Assembly (NCBI RefSeq): GCF_008087625.1
Contig: NZ_CP042997.1
Coordinates: forward strand, 5,890,001 to 5,954,000
DNA length: 64,000 nucleotides
Origin: Aquisphaera giovannonii
GTDB taxonomy: Bacteria; Planctomycetota; Planctomycetia; Isosphaerales; Isosphaeraceae
Reading direction: 5' to 3'
The translations under genes were made by a program, and so were the position numbers. Below are positions 1 to 8,926 of the stretch, piece by piece. The first letter of the stretch is position 1, and each line of letters begins with the position of its first letter. The notes beneath the pieces were generated by a model that was not told where the DNA came from, searched no databases, and saw only the letters and a program-made list of their open reading frames with translations.

Positions 1-309
1 TCGCGGGCGGGTTCCGCTGAGCGGCGGGCTAGACGCGAGGCCATCGGCCGTGGCCCTTCCGGAGGCAGGTCGTCGCGCGACGGATGCTTCGATCGAGCAC
101 CGACGGCTCCCCGCGACCGCTGCGGTCGAGGGCGTCGATGGCGGCCCACCCGCCGCGGTCATTGACGGCGGGATGGCGGGACGCTAACCTTCTTCCGGAA
201 GGCGATAGGCGCACATCATGATCCGTTGATCGTAATCGTCTCGGCTGTGCGGAGTTCGTGGTGCACGTCGATTCCGCATGGTCCTCAACAGATGAAGCGG
301 GGCCCGAGG
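1..309. other. non-coding lead-in
   Basis: No reading frame here has convincing protein character on either strand. The segment precedes the first plus-strand gene and may hold its promoter, but no clear -35/-10 pair is visible in this G+C-rich sequence. Confidence 0.4.
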
Positions 310-1008
310 ATGCGAACACTCGGCATGGCGTTCCTTGGACTCGTGCTGCTCGTTGGGCGGTGTCCGGGCCAGGACGAGGCCGAGGTGCCGAAGAGGCAGG
401 TCGACCAGCCGGACCATCTCGTGCCGATCGATCCCTATCCGGGCGACTGGCATGAATCGTACGCGAAACTCTATCGGAAGACCCTCCAGCTGCCCGAGCC
501 TGGGGAGGCCGCGGTGATGGTCTACATGCCCTCGTTCTCCGGCGAGGAGGGCCTGGTCATCCATGAGACGGAGGGAAAGGATCCCTCGTTCATCCTGATC
601 CATACGCGGGCCGACCGGAACATCTGGTACTCGATGCCAGAGAATAGCGACGACGGCAAGCCGAAGCGGGTGGTCGTCACGCGCCGGGAGGCTCCGCTCC
701 CCGCGGAGACGGCCTGGCGGGTATGCCGCCTGTGGGAGCGGATGCTTCGCGGCGTCCGCTACCCGATCCCGGCCGAGGAAGATTCCACGGGCTTGGATGG
801 CGAGACCATCGAGTTCTGGCGTCATAATATGTACGGAACAACATGGTCGCCGGAAGGCGGTGCCCTCAGGGGGCTCCTAGACCTGGGGAGGGCGCTGGCC
901 GACTATTGCGAAGTTTCCGAGGACAAGCGTGCCGCCACGCTGAAGACGGTCCAGGGACGGTGCCAGGCGCTGGAACGCTACCTGGAAGTGAAGGCTGCCC
1001 CTCGTTGA
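310..1008 (+). CDS. hypothetical secreted protein
   Basis: A 232-residue protein of no family I recognise. The first 20 or so residues are basic then hydrophobic (MRTLGMAFLGLVLLVG) and look like a signal peptide, so export is likely. The mature part is acidic and aromatic, with no zinc or nucleotide-binding motif I can see. I chose ATG 310 because it follows CCGAGG and opens directly into the signal peptide; an in-frame ATG at 292 would add six residues. The gene stands alone; the next gene begins about 180 bases downstream on the same strand. Confidence 0.7.
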   Translation: MRTLGMAFLGLVLLVGRCPGQDEAEVPKRQVDQPDHLVPIDPYPGDWHESYAKLYRKTLQLPEPGEAAVMVYMPSFSGEEGLVIHETEGKDPSFILIHTRADRNIWYSMPENSDDGKPKRVVVTRREAPLPAETAWRVCRLWERMLRGVRYPIPAEEDSTGLDGETIEFWRHNMYGTTWSPEGGALRGLLDLGRALADYCEVSEDKRAATLKTVQGRCQALERYLEVKAAPR

Positions 1009-1190
1009 CCGTCGGGCGGGCAGGACCTCGTCGACGTGGACGCGTGAACCATCGGGGCACGAGCGACGCACCGTCGCCGTGATTCCGGGTCGTCGAGCCC
1101 CTCAAGATTTCTCCGGAGGCGGTGAAATAAGGCCGTCTCCCGAACGAACTATTCCTGAGCCGCCATCCGCTCCGGCGGCCGGGAGGTTCC

Positions 1191-1616
1191 ATGATCGTCC
1201 TCAAGCCCGACCGCAAGGAGGTGGCGACCGAGAAGGAGCTGGCCGCCGAGTTTCAACGCCATTGCGACGACGGGTATCGCCAGTTCGTCCTGGTGAGCGA
1301 TGAGGGCGCCTACCTGTCGGCGATCGGCGAGGGCTTCGGCCCGTACACGCTGGAATGGTTCCCGGGTACGAGGGCGGGGAGCCACCTCAGGGCTTGCGAG
1401 GATCTCAAGAGCCGGGAGGTCATGGAGGCCCTCCTCGGATTCTTCCGCGAGGGCCCGTCGTGGCGGGGCTCGCTCGCGTGGGAGGAGACGGAGGATGAGC
1501 CGTCGCCGCTCCCGGCCCGCTGGATGGAATCCCTGGATTCGATCCGTCGGCCTGCCCCCGATGAGAACCGAGGTGAGAGCGGATCACCGAAGGATAGCGG
1601 ACGCCCCGTAGCGTAG
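1191..1616 (+). CDS. hypothetical protein, 141 aa
   Basis: A small soluble protein that I do not recognise. ATG 1191 is preceded by GGGAGG at good spacing (GGGAGGTTCC-ATG). There is no signal peptide or membrane segment. It opens with MIVLKPDRKE, has an alternating aromatic/glycine core (residues 25-60), and its last 40 residues are polar and probably disordered. A perfect 26-bp palindromic repeat lies 50 bases downstream of its stop and might act as a transcript end. Function unknown. Confidence 0.65.
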   Translation: MIVLKPDRKEVATEKELAAEFQRHCDDGYRQFVLVSDEGAYLSAIGEGFGPYTLEWFPGTRAGSHLRACEDLKSREVMEALLGFFREGPSWRGSLAWEETEDEPSPLPARWMESLDSIRRPAPDENRGESGSPKDSGRPVA

Positions 1617-1666
1617 GTGCCGGCACAGTCCGGCGACCAGGCAAGCCCCTGCCGTCGGGCCTCTTC

Positions 1667-1738
1667 GTGGGAGCCGCCTCCGTGCGGCGACCGGGTGAGC
1701 CAATGCCGGCGCGGTCGCCGCACGGAGGCGGCTCCCAC
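1667..1738. repeat. palindromic repeat, family Z copy 1
   Basis: Two perfect 26-base arms (1667-1692 and 1713-1738) starting GTGGGAGCCGCCTCCGTGCG flank a 20-base loop. A related element with the same arm start occurs at 15021-15161. RNA from either strand would form a very stable hairpin. Confidence 0.85.
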
Positions 1739-2005
1739 CGAGGTTGGCCTCGTGGCGAACGAGAGGCAATTCGCTCTGTCGCGGTTCGGCCGGCCCTCGG
1801 CGGGCCTGCGGTCGGATCGTCTCCACGAACTTCGAGACAGTTGCGCCCGCCGACGATCTCGCAGGGCCCTATCCGGAGGCCCAGGGGCGTCCGTCCCGGG
1901 CCGCGGCACATCGGCTGCATGTCCACCCGCGTCGGAGAGAACCCGTCGGAGCCGCGGCCCCCCCGGGTCGCGGAGGGTCGCTCACGTCCCGGGGGAATGT
2001 CTGCG

Positions 2006-2890
2006 ATGAGTCGGAAGGCGAAGGTCCTCGATCGGACTCGCCTGGCCGAATTGCCGCTCCCGGAGCACGGGGGCGAGGCGAGCAAGGCCGACAAGGGCAA
2101 GCTGCTGATCGTGGCGGGCTCGGCCAGCCTGCCGGGCGCGGCGATCCTGGCCGCGAGGGCGGCGCTGCGGGTCGGGTGCGGCACGGTGCGCGTCGCCTCG
2201 CCGCGCTGTGTAGCCGTCGCCATCGGCGTCGCCGTCCCGGAGCTGATGGTCCTGGCCCTCCCCGAGACGGACGCCGGCACGGCCGCCGAGGACGCCCTGA
2301 AGGTCCTCGAGGAGCAGTACGAGCGGTGCCAGGCCGCGGTGATCGGGCCGGGCCTCGGCTCGCACGAGGAGACCGACCGCCTGGCCGCGCGGTTCGTCGC
2401 GGAATCCCCGCTGCCGACGGTCGTCGACGCGAGCGCCTTGCTCGCCTGGGGCCGGGCCGGTCATCCCGGGGGGCCGGCCGCCCGGGTGCTCACGCCGCAT
2501 GCCGGGGAGATGGCCGAGCTGGCCGGCCTGGGCCCGGACGAGATCGAGGCGGACCGCGAGGGGCTGGCGACCCGACTCGCCCGCCAGTGGCGATCGACGC
2601 TGATCCTGAAGGGCCCGCGGACGCTCATCGCCGGCCGCGAGCTCTACGCCAACACCGCCGGGACGCCCGGCCTCGGGACCGCGGGCAGCGGCGACGCCCT
2701 GGCGGGCGTCATCGGCGGGCTCCTGGCTCGCGGCGCGGGGCCGACGGCCGCGGCCGCCTGGGGCGTCCACCTGCACGCCCTCGCCGGCGAGGCCGCCGCC
2801 GCGAGCCGGGGCGACGAGGGGATGATGGCCTCCGACGTCGTCGAGGCCCTGCCCGACGCGCTCCGATCCCTCCGCGGCGGGCGGGGATAG
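2006..2890 (+). CDS. nnrD: ADP-dependent NAD(P)H-hydrate dehydratase
   Basis: Repairs damaged cofactors by ATP/ADP-dependent dehydration of the S-epimer of NADHX/NADPHX. The 294-residue protein has the ribokinase-like fold signatures of the family: GPGLG (about 114-118), TPHAGE (163-168) and the nucleotide/catalytic motif GTAGSGD (224-230). The partner epimerase domain (NnrE), often fused N-terminally, is absent, and no nnrE gene is seen nearby. The frame stays open upstream to 1667, but that part is compositionally unlike protein and overlaps a palindrome. ATG 2006 was chosen because GGGGGA sits about nine bases upstream; ATG 1997 is three codons earlier and crowds the same site. Confidence 0.93.
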   Translation: MSRKAKVLDRTRLAELPLPEHGGEASKADKGKLLIVAGSASLPGAAILAARAALRVGCGTVRVASPRCVAVAIGVAVPELMVLALPETDAGTAAEDALKVLEEQYERCQAAVIGPGLGSHEETDRLAARFVAESPLPTVVDASALLAWGRAGHPGGPAARVLTPHAGEMAELAGLGPDEIEADREGLATRLARQWRSTLILKGPRTLIAGRELYANTAGTPGLGTAGSGDALAGVIGGLLARGAGPTAAAAWGVHLHALAGEAAAASRGDEGMMASDVVEALPDALRSLRGGRG

Positions 2891-3266
2891 CCGCCCCGGC
2901 GTCGGCGGGGCGCTCGCCAACCTCGCAGTCCACGTCGCCGCCTCCTCCACGATGCCCGATACTCCCGCAGCCGACCGGCCGCAGGCCGCCGACGAGGTGT
3001 CGAAGGCGCGTCTCGTCGAGTGCCGGATCCCGATGCGGGGCCCGCGACTCGCGGGCGAGATGTGCCTTCCGAAGGGGCGGCCGGGATGACAGGGAGTGTC
3101 CACAATTGGCGGAATTTCCGCCGCCTCGTCGGGCCGCCTCCCGTTGCGACGCCGCGCAAGTTTTGTGATAATTGCGGCTTGCGCTTGAGGATGTCCGCGG
3201 TATCACGTTTGCCTGAGCCGGGGCGATGCGCTCTTCCCGAAATCGAAGACCTTGGGGCTCCGCAAG

Positions 3267-4295
3267 ATGTGCCATCGCCGCGGGTTCACGCTGATCGAGT
3301 TGCTCGTCGTGATCGCGATCATCGCCGTGCTGATCGCCCTGCTGCTGCCCGCCGTGCAGTCGGCCCGCGAGGCCGCCCGCCGCGCCCAGTGCACGAACAA
3401 CCTCAAGCAGCTCGGCCTGGCGCTGCACAATTACGAGCAGACGGTGGGCTCGCTGCCGCCGCAGGTCGTCCTCGCCGGGCCGTCGGCGGGCGTGGTCACC
3501 TGGTCCAACGGGTTCGGGGCGCACGCCCGGATCATGCCCTTCGCCGAGCAGGGGCCGCTCTTCGACACGATCAACTTCACGGTCGACATGCAGACCCCGC
3601 CCAATACGACGGTGTCGGCGGCACTCATCGGCTTCCTCGTCTGCCCGAGCGAGGCCCGGCCCAGCACGCGGGACCTCGCCGACGGCACGCGGTACGGCAT
3701 CGCGAACTATGGGTTCGTCACGGGCGACTGGTTCGTCTGGGGCGGGCTCGGGAGCACGCGGAAGGGCCGGTCGGCCTTCGGCCCCAACCTGTCGCGGCGG
3801 TGGGCGGAGTTCCAGGACGGCCTCAGCAACACCCTGCTGATGTCCGAGGGCAAGGCGTTCCTGACCTACTACCGGGACTGCCCGGCGCTGGCGAACATCC
3901 AGGATCCCGACAACATCCCGGCGCCCAACGCCGACCCGCACGGGATCGCGCCGGAATACCTCGGCGGCTGCGCCCTCCGGGTCGACGAGGGCCGCACCCA
4001 GTGGTTCGAGTCGGGCTCCCACCACACCGGGATCACGACCGCCTGGCCGCCCAACAAGCGGACCCCGGGCGGGCCCGGGCAGATCTACGCCGACGTCGAC
4101 CTGACCAGCAGCCGCGAGAAGCTGGGGCGGCCGACCTTCGCGGCGGCCACGGCGCGCAGCTTCCACCCCGGCGGCGTGAATGCCCTGATGGGCGACGGCT
4201 CGGTCCGGTTCGTGAAGAGCACGATCAGCGGATACACCTGGCGTGCCCTCGGCACCGTCGCCGGCGGCGAGGTGCTGAGCGCCGACGAGTACTGA
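3267..4295 (+). CDS. DUF1559 prepilin-like protein
   Basis: A planctomycete-type secreted protein of 342 residues. The N-terminus is a type IV prepilin cleavage site and helix: basic MCHRR, then GFTLIE (6-11), then about 20 hydrophobic residues and the conserved [20 protein letters not shown] block. The C-terminus has the H-x9-DG signature (H300, DGSVRF) of the DUF1559 family (SBP_bac_10/prepilin-like group). Such proteins are expanded to dozens per genome in planctomycetes and are inferred to be pseudopilins. ATG 3267 starts just before the prepilin motif; a TTG at 3252 is possible. A small lipoprotein gene follows after 15 bases. Confidence 0.92.
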   Translation: MCHRRGFTLIELLVVIAIIAVLIALLLPAVQSAREAARRAQCTNNLKQLGLALHNYEQTVGSLPPQVVLAGPSAGVVTWSNGFGAHARIMPFAEQGPLFDTINFTVDMQTPPNTTVSAALIGFLVCPSEARPSTRDLADGTRYGIANYGFVTGDWFVWGGLGSTRKGRSAFGPNLSRRWAEFQDGLSNTLLMSEGKAFLTYYRDCPALANIQDPDNIPAPNADPHGIAPEYLGGCALRVDEGRTQWFESGSHHTGITTAWPPNKRTPGGPGQIYADVDLTSSREKLGRPTFAAATARSFHPGGVNALMGDGSVRFVKSTISGYTWRALGTVAGGEVLSADEY

Positions 4296-4310
4296 CGGAG
4301 GCCCGCGACG

Positions 4311-4715
4311 ATGCCGAGACGAGTGACGATTGGCGCCCTCGCGGCCGCCACGCTGGCCATGGCAATCTCCGCGGCCCCGGGATGCGGCGGGCCGGCGGGC
4401 GGCGGCTACGCGCCGACCGCCGACGAGGCCCTCGCCCTGACCCGCGGCGCACTGGACGCCTGGTCGAGCGGGAAGGCCGCCGACCTCTCGCGTCGCGACC
4501 CGCCACTCCGCTTCGTGGACCCGGTGCAGGCCCGGGGGTGGGCCCTCCTGGAGTACCGGATCCTCGAGGGGGAGCACCGGCAGGCCGGCCCCGTCGTGGA
4601 CGTGCCGGTGGAGCTCAGCGTGAAGCCCCCGAAGGGCAAGCCGCAGCCCATCAGGGCCGTCTACCAGGTCGCGACGCATCCGTCGGCCGCCGTCCTCCGG
4701 AACGATCCGGACTGA
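4311..4715 (+). CDS. small predicted lipoprotein
   Basis: A 134-residue protein with a signal sequence ending in a lipobox-like APGC at residues 22-25, after which glycine-rich linker precedes a small alpha/beta domain. The start ATG 4311 has GGAGG upstream, which overlaps the end of the DUF1559 gene, so the two are probably co-transcribed. DUF1559 genes of planctomycetes are often followed by a short lipoprotein of this kind; its role is not established. I see no catalytic motif. Confidence 0.75.
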   Translation: MPRRVTIGALAAATLAMAISAAPGCGGPAGGGYAPTADEALALTRGALDAWSSGKAADLSRRDPPLRFVDPVQARGWALLEYRILEGEHRQAGPVVDVPVELSVKPPKGKPQPIRAVYQVATHPSAAVLRNDPD

Positions 4716-4833
4716 ACGGGGGGGGCCCGGACGATTCGGCCTCCCGGCGGCGTGGAGGTATAATGCGACGGCCGGCGTGCCGGGCCGGGGACGCACCCGG
4801 CCGGCCTCGCCGGGGCGGAGCGGAGTTCGCCCC

Positions 4834-5403
4834 ATGACTCATGCCGCACAGCCCGCGGACGGGATCACCTTCGATGCGGGCCGGCGGCCGTCCGTCGCGG
4901 AGCTTGCACGAGTCCGCCGGGCGGGCGATGATCTCGCCATCGTCGCGTCGCGATCCGCCTGGCGTGAGGCCCTCGTGCGATTCATCCGGGATGCATTGCT
5001 GGTGGTCGGCTCGGCCGCCCTCGGGACGTCGCTGGGCTATTTCGGCCTGGCGATGCTCGCGGGGGCGATGGCCCGCCCCGGTCAGGAGCCGTGGCAGACG
5101 GGGTTCGGCCAGTACCTCGGCGGGCTCTTCTGCGGCGCCCCGCTCGGCGCGCTGGCCGGGGTCGCGGCGGGCGTGGCACGGATCAAGACCCGCGAGGACG
5201 ACGCGGCGTGGGGCATCGCCGCCTGGGCGGGCATCCTGGCGGGCCTGCTCGCCGGCCCGGCCCTGGCCGCCCGACTCGGCGTCCACCGGGGATTCGGATG
5301 GTGGGGGACCGCCGTCCTCGCCGCCGGGTGCGCGACGCTGGGCGGACTCCTCGGGAGCGTCCTCGCGGCGGTCGCGCCGGCCGATCGTCGCGGCCGGCGA
5401 TGA
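4834..5403 (+). CDS. four-helix membrane protein, unknown
   Basis: A 189-residue protein of unknown function with about four hydrophobic segments (about 48-75, 87-110, 118-143 and 150-176), rich in Gly and Ala and with GxxxG-like packing. The first 45 residues are soluble and polar. ATG 4834 follows a purine stretch CGGGGCGGAGCGGAG. No transporter signature is visible. Its 3' end faces the acetolactate decarboxylase gene, with only about ten bases between the stops. Confidence 0.7.
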   Translation: MTHAAQPADGITFDAGRRPSVAELARVRRAGDDLAIVASRSAWREALVRFIRDALLVVGSAALGTSLGYFGLAMLAGAMARPGQEPWQTGFGQYLGGLFCGAPLGALAGVAAGVARIKTREDDAAWGIAAWAGILAGLLAGPALAARLGVHRGFGWWGTAVLAAGCATLGGLLGSVLAAVAPADRRGRR

Positions 5404-5413
5404 AGGGCGGGCC

Positions 5414-6232
5414 TCAGTCCTTCCCGTCGCCGCGCGAGCTCTCCACGCGATGGAGCTCCTTGCTGCGGTCCTTCACGAGGTCGGCCTCGTCGAAGGCGCC
5501 GGCCGGCTCGAGGAGGACGGACCACTCGCCGCAAACATCGTGGCGGACGCGGCCGTCGCGGACCTTGCAGTCGAGGACGTGGCCGCCGGTCCTGCGATCG
5601 CGGGAGAGGAAATGCCAGTGGTAGCCGGGGACGTTCAGGCCGCCGGCCCAGGCCGGGCTGCGGAGGCCGACGAGCGTCCCCTCCTGGTCGGCCTTCGTCC
5701 AGACCGACTGGCCCTTCGCCACCTCGTCCAGCGGCCTGTACGGCGGCTCCTGGCGGGGCACGCTCCGCATCGTGAGGGAGTCGAACCGGCCGTCGATCCG
5801 GACGGCCACGAAGTGGTTCTTCTGCGGCAGAGCCTCGTTGAGTCGGGCCTCCAGCTCCTCCAGGCGATCCGCCTTCGGGCAGTCGCGCTCGCCGTCCGCC
5901 GCGAACGTCGTGACCGCCGCGAACGGCGTGGAACGCCCGGCCGGGACGTCCTCGACCACTCCGTCGCCGCGGACCTGGTACGCCTTCCCGTCCAGGACGA
6001 TCAGCTCGCCATCGAGGTGGTCGAGCGTCCCGAGCCCGAAGTCGCCGTGCCGCAGCAGCTCGCCAATCGGCATCACGCCGTCATACCGCCCGACCATCAA
6101 GGCGTCGATCACGGAGACCTGCGTCAGCCGATGGGGGGGCGCCGCGGGCGGCCGGGGCGCGGGCGAGCAGGCCGGCACGGAAAGGAGGAGGGCAACGACG
6201 CAGGGGCGGATCTTGGGGAGGAGTCGACCCAT
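5414..6232 (-). CDS. budA: acetolactate decarboxylase, predicted lipoprotein
   Basis: Converts (S)-2-acetolactate to (R)-acetoin and CO2 using a zinc ion. The 272-residue product carries the family blocks in order: GTLDHLDGELIVLDG, PFAAVTTF, NHFVAVRIDGRFDSL, and the metal-ligand region with YHWHFL followed by GGHVLD, which supplies the three histidines. Unlike most family members, the N-terminus is a signal sequence with a lipobox-like SVPAC ending at Cys22, so the enzyme is likely outside the cytoplasm. ATG 6232 follows AAAGG at five bases. No acetolactate synthase gene lies nearby. Confidence 0.9.
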   Translation of the reverse strand: MGRLLPKIRPCVVALLLSVPACSPAPRPPAAPPHRLTQVSVIDALMVGRYDGVMPIGELLRHGDFGLGTLDHLDGELIVLDGKAYQVRGDGVVEDVPAGRSTPFAAVTTFAADGERDCPKADRLEELEARLNEALPQKNHFVAVRIDGRFDSLTMRSVPRQEPPYRPLDEVAKGQSVWTKADQEGTLVGLRSPAWAGGLNVPGYHWHFLSRDRRTGGHVLDCKVRDGRVRHDVCGEWSVLLEPAGAFDEADLVKDRSKELHRVESSRGDGKD

Positions 6233-6394
6233 GGGGGCCTTTCGTCCGGCGGGGTGGGATTGTCTTCGGGGTCGCGCATCCGACGGCAGGCCCATTCTCG
6301 CGGCCCCGCCGCCGTTCCGCAACGCCGCGCGGAGGGGCCGTCCGGCCTCGCCGCGCCGCGAGGCCGCCGGGGGGCCCGTTCCGGGCCGGAGGCG

Positions 6395-7555
6395 TCACCT
6401 GCCGGTCCGCCGGACGGCCAGGGTGACCGGCTTGCCGGCGGAGAGGAGCGCCGAGCTCAGTTCGAAGCCCGCGTCCGTGGCCCGGTAGGCGAACGGCCCC
6501 GGGCCGAAGGGATCCTTGATGTCGGCGAGCTTCGCCGGGCCGTCTCGGTCGACGACGACCGCGGCCCTGAGGAGCTCGATGCGGGCCCGGTTGCGGCGCT
6601 GCGCGGCGAGGACCGTGTCGGGCGTCGTGAGGAGGTAGCCGGCCAGCGGGTGGTCCTGCTTCAACCTCCGCCGGAAGTCCGGATAGCGGGCGTCGAACTC
6701 GGCGGGCGGGAGCGCGGAGAGGGCCGCCAGCTCGTCGCAGAGGGGCACCAGATCCTCCGTCAGGCGGACGGCGTCGTCGAGCGAGTCGACCCGGTTGATG
6801 GCCTCGAGCCCGTCCGGGCGATCGGTGACGGACTTCCAGACGGTGCGCCATGATCCCGGCCGCTTCGCCTCGGCCTCCTTCATCCTCCGCACGAGCCAGC
6901 GGACGGTGTGCTCCTTCTCCGTGGTGAGGAACGCACGCTCGAAGGTGGCGCCGGGCGGCAGGGCCTCGTAGGCGGACAGGATGCCCGGCGCGAGCGGACG
7001 GAGCTCGGCGAGGTGCGAGGCCGCGAGGTCGATCGCGACGTCCTCGATGGCGAAGCGGACGAGGATGCTGATCGCGATGGGGTCGGAGCCGACGTGGCGG
7101 GCCAGCGAGAGGATGGCCTTCGCGTCCTCGGCGGCGGCCTCGGGGCGGCCCTGGCCGAGCTCGCGGCGGGCGTGCAGGGCGGCCATCCGGGCGAGGTCCC
7201 GGGCGCGGCCCAGGTGCGGCAGGAGGAGCTGGATGCCGTCCTCGTAGTCGAGGCCCCAATCGCAGGCGCCGAGGGCCGCCCCGCGGAGGAGATACAGCCG
7301 ACTCCCCTCGAACGAGGAGGCCAGCTCGAGCGCCCGGCCGTCGAGGGGGTCGTCGTTCCATCGGGAGAGCCGCCCCTCCCTGTCTCCGTCCGGTGCCGGC
7401 ATCAGGGCGAAGGCCTGCCAGTACTGGAGGGCGGCGTTGGCGGGCGGCCGATGTGCGGCCTCCGCGGGGGGGGCGCCGGCCGCCGGGACGGTCGCGGGGG
7501 CCTCGATGAGGCCGAGGGCGATCGACAGCAACGCGTGGGCCACGCTCATGGTCAT
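6395..7555 (-). CDS. secreted protein of unknown function in sigma-factor operon
   Basis: A 386-residue protein starting with a probable signal peptide (about 1-25), followed by an alanine/proline-rich linker and a mostly helical domain rich in Glu, Arg and Leu. I recognise no family. Its ATG overlaps the stop codon of the preceding membrane protein (ATGA at 7555), so translation is likely coupled. It is the third gene after an ECF sigma factor and a single-pass membrane protein, suggesting it is the envelope partner or output of that regulatory pair. The helical repeats could be TPR-like, but no clear motif is seen. Confidence 0.75.
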   Translation of the reverse strand: MTMSVAHALLSIALGLIEAPATVPAAGAPPAEAAHRPPANAALQYWQAFALMPAPDGDREGRLSRWNDDPLDGRALELASSFEGSRLYLLRGAALGACDWGLDYEDGIQLLLPHLGRARDLARMAALHARRELGQGRPEAAAEDAKAILSLARHVGSDPIAISILVRFAIEDVAIDLAASHLAELRPLAPGILSAYEALPPGATFERAFLTTEKEHTVRWLVRRMKEAEAKRPGSWRTVWKSVTDRPDGLEAINRVDSLDDAVRLTEDLVPLCDELAALSALPPAEFDARYPDFRRRLKQDHPLAGYLLTTPDTVLAAQRRNRARIELLRAAVVVDRDGPAKLADIKDPFGPGPFAYRATDAGFELSSALLSAGKPVTLAVRRTGR

Positions 7556-7998
7556 CAGGGTTCTCCGGGGAGGATCTGCCCGTCGCCGACGGGCCGTCGA
7601 AGGTCTCGGACACGGACGATGTCGCGGCCCCGGCCTAGGCCGAGGCCGGCATGCCTGGCGAGCAACGCATCCAGGTCCCCGGCCGATCTCGCCAGCGCCC
7701 TGCGATAGGCGCGCAGCGACGGCATCGCGTCGCCGTCCGGCGCGGGGGCCGGGGCCGAGCCGTCCGGCCCCGCGACGCCGGGGATACGCCCTCCGACCGG
7801 GCCCGACCGCGGCGCGAGGACGAGGATGGCCGCAATCATCCCGGCCGCCGCCGCGAGCCCGCCGGCCAGGGCGACACGGCGGAGCCGCCGCCTCCGGATC
7901 GCCAGGCGGTCGGCGACGCCCCGGCGGAGGGCGGGCGAGGTCGCGGCGGGGCGGAACTCCCGCAGCTCCGACTCGAGCGGGTCGCCCGGCTCGATCAT
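7555..7998 (-). CDS. single-pass membrane protein, candidate anti-sigma factor
   Basis: A 147-residue protein with a short cytoplasmic N-terminus (MIEPGDPLESELREF), an Arg-rich stretch, one transmembrane helix ([21 protein letters not shown], about 42-62) and a Pro/Ala-rich periplasmic tail. Size, topology and position directly after an ECF sigma factor fit an anti-sigma factor, but the N-terminus is too short to be a ZAS zinc-binding domain (no HxxxCxxC). The gene overlaps its neighbours on both sides by ATGA, so the three are one translationally coupled unit. The assignment as anti-sigma rests mainly on context. Confidence 0.7.
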   Translation of the reverse strand: MIEPGDPLESELREFRPAATSPALRRGVADRLAIRRRRLRRVALAGGLAAAAGMIAAILVLAPRSGPVGGRIPGVAGPDGSAPAPAPDGDAMPSLRAYRRALARSAGDLDALLARHAGLGLGRGRDIVRVRDLRRPVGDGQILPGEP

Positions 7999-8498
7999 GG
8001 GATCGGCTCCTCGGTCAGGCGTGCTCGGAGCCTGGCCATCGCATAGCGGTGCCGCGACGCGGCGGTATTGGCCGAGATCCCCAGCACCTCGGAGATCTGC
8101 GGGAACGACAACCCTCCCCAGACCTTCATCACCAGCACCTCCCGCTGGGCCTCCGGCAGCGCCCCCAGCATCGCCTCGATCGCCCGCCGGCGCTCCTCGC
8201 GTTCCGCCGGCCCCTCCAGGAGGGACTCGGCCTCCTGGCGGGCCGCCGCTTCCTCCCGGCGGAGCCGCCGCTCGCGGCCGCGGCGCCAGCTCAGCGCACA
8301 GCGCCTCACGCACATGTACAGGTAGGCCGTCGCGTCCCTGGCCCGATGGCGTGAGCGCCAGAACCGGACGAACGCCTCCTGGACGACGTCCTCGGCGTCG
8401 GCCCGGCTCCCCACGCGCTGGCGCGCCAGGAGGACCAGCGTCGGGCCGTGCCGATCGAGCCACGCCTCCCATCCTTCCGGTCCGGGATCGCCCGCCAT
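7995..8498 (-). CDS. ECF-type RNA polymerase sigma factor
   Basis: A 167-residue alternative sigma factor. Region 2 includes ADAEDVVQEAFVRFWR, and region 4 includes the helix-turn-helix LPEAQREVLVMKVWGGLSFPQI/ISANTAASRHRYAMARLR near the C-terminus. It is the first gene of a three-gene operon whose second gene could encode its membrane regulator. ATG 8498 was chosen; GTG and TTG codons up to 8537 would extend it by about a dozen residues. No autoregulated promoter is obvious upstream. Confidence 0.92.
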   Translation of the reverse strand: MAGDPGPEGWEAWLDRHGPTLVLLARQRVGSRADAEDVVQEAFVRFWRSRHRARDATAYLYMCVRRCALSWRRGRERRLRREEAAARQEAESLLEGPAEREERRRAIEAMLGALPEAQREVLVMKVWGGLSFPQISEVLGISANTAASRHRYAMARLRARLTEEPIP

Positions 8499-8926
8499 TC
8501 TTCGCCCCACGCCGCCGAGGAGGATGCCCACGAACAAGACGCCGCCGCCCGGGTATCCTGTCTATCCGGCCCGTCGGCCCGCAATCGCCGGCCGTCCCCG
8601 ATCCGGCGAACGGGGACGGTTGACGGACCGGCCCGGGGGCATCGGCGGCGTCGACCCACGCGGGACCGCGCATGGCAGGCCTCCGGCGCTAGGGTCCGAG
8701 AACACCCTCGCGGGCGGCCGACGGGCCCCCGAGGTGGCCTCGCGGCCGCCTCCCATCGGCGGGCCGGGCGGGGCGTCCGCCCGCATCGAACGGGAGCTTC
8801 ATCCGCCCGGCTTCAACGCCCGGCATGAGGGCCCCTGCGTCGGCCCGGTCCTCGACGACCGCGGGCCTCCCCGGACCCCGCGGCCTTCACCGCGGTGCGA
8901 TCGAACTCCCCCCGCTGGCCGGAGGG
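8499..8926. other. intergenic, no gene seen
   Basis: About 430 G+C-rich bases between the sigma-factor start and the end of the HExxH gene. Frames are open only because stops are rare at this composition. It must contain the promoter of the sigma operon, but I cannot place it. Confidence 0.4.

Noticed and set aside
1667-2005. An N-terminal extension of the NnrD frame, possibly an NnrE domain
   Set aside because: The translation is Arg/Pro/Gly-rich and crosses a palindrome; there is no NnrE (YjeF_N) motif.
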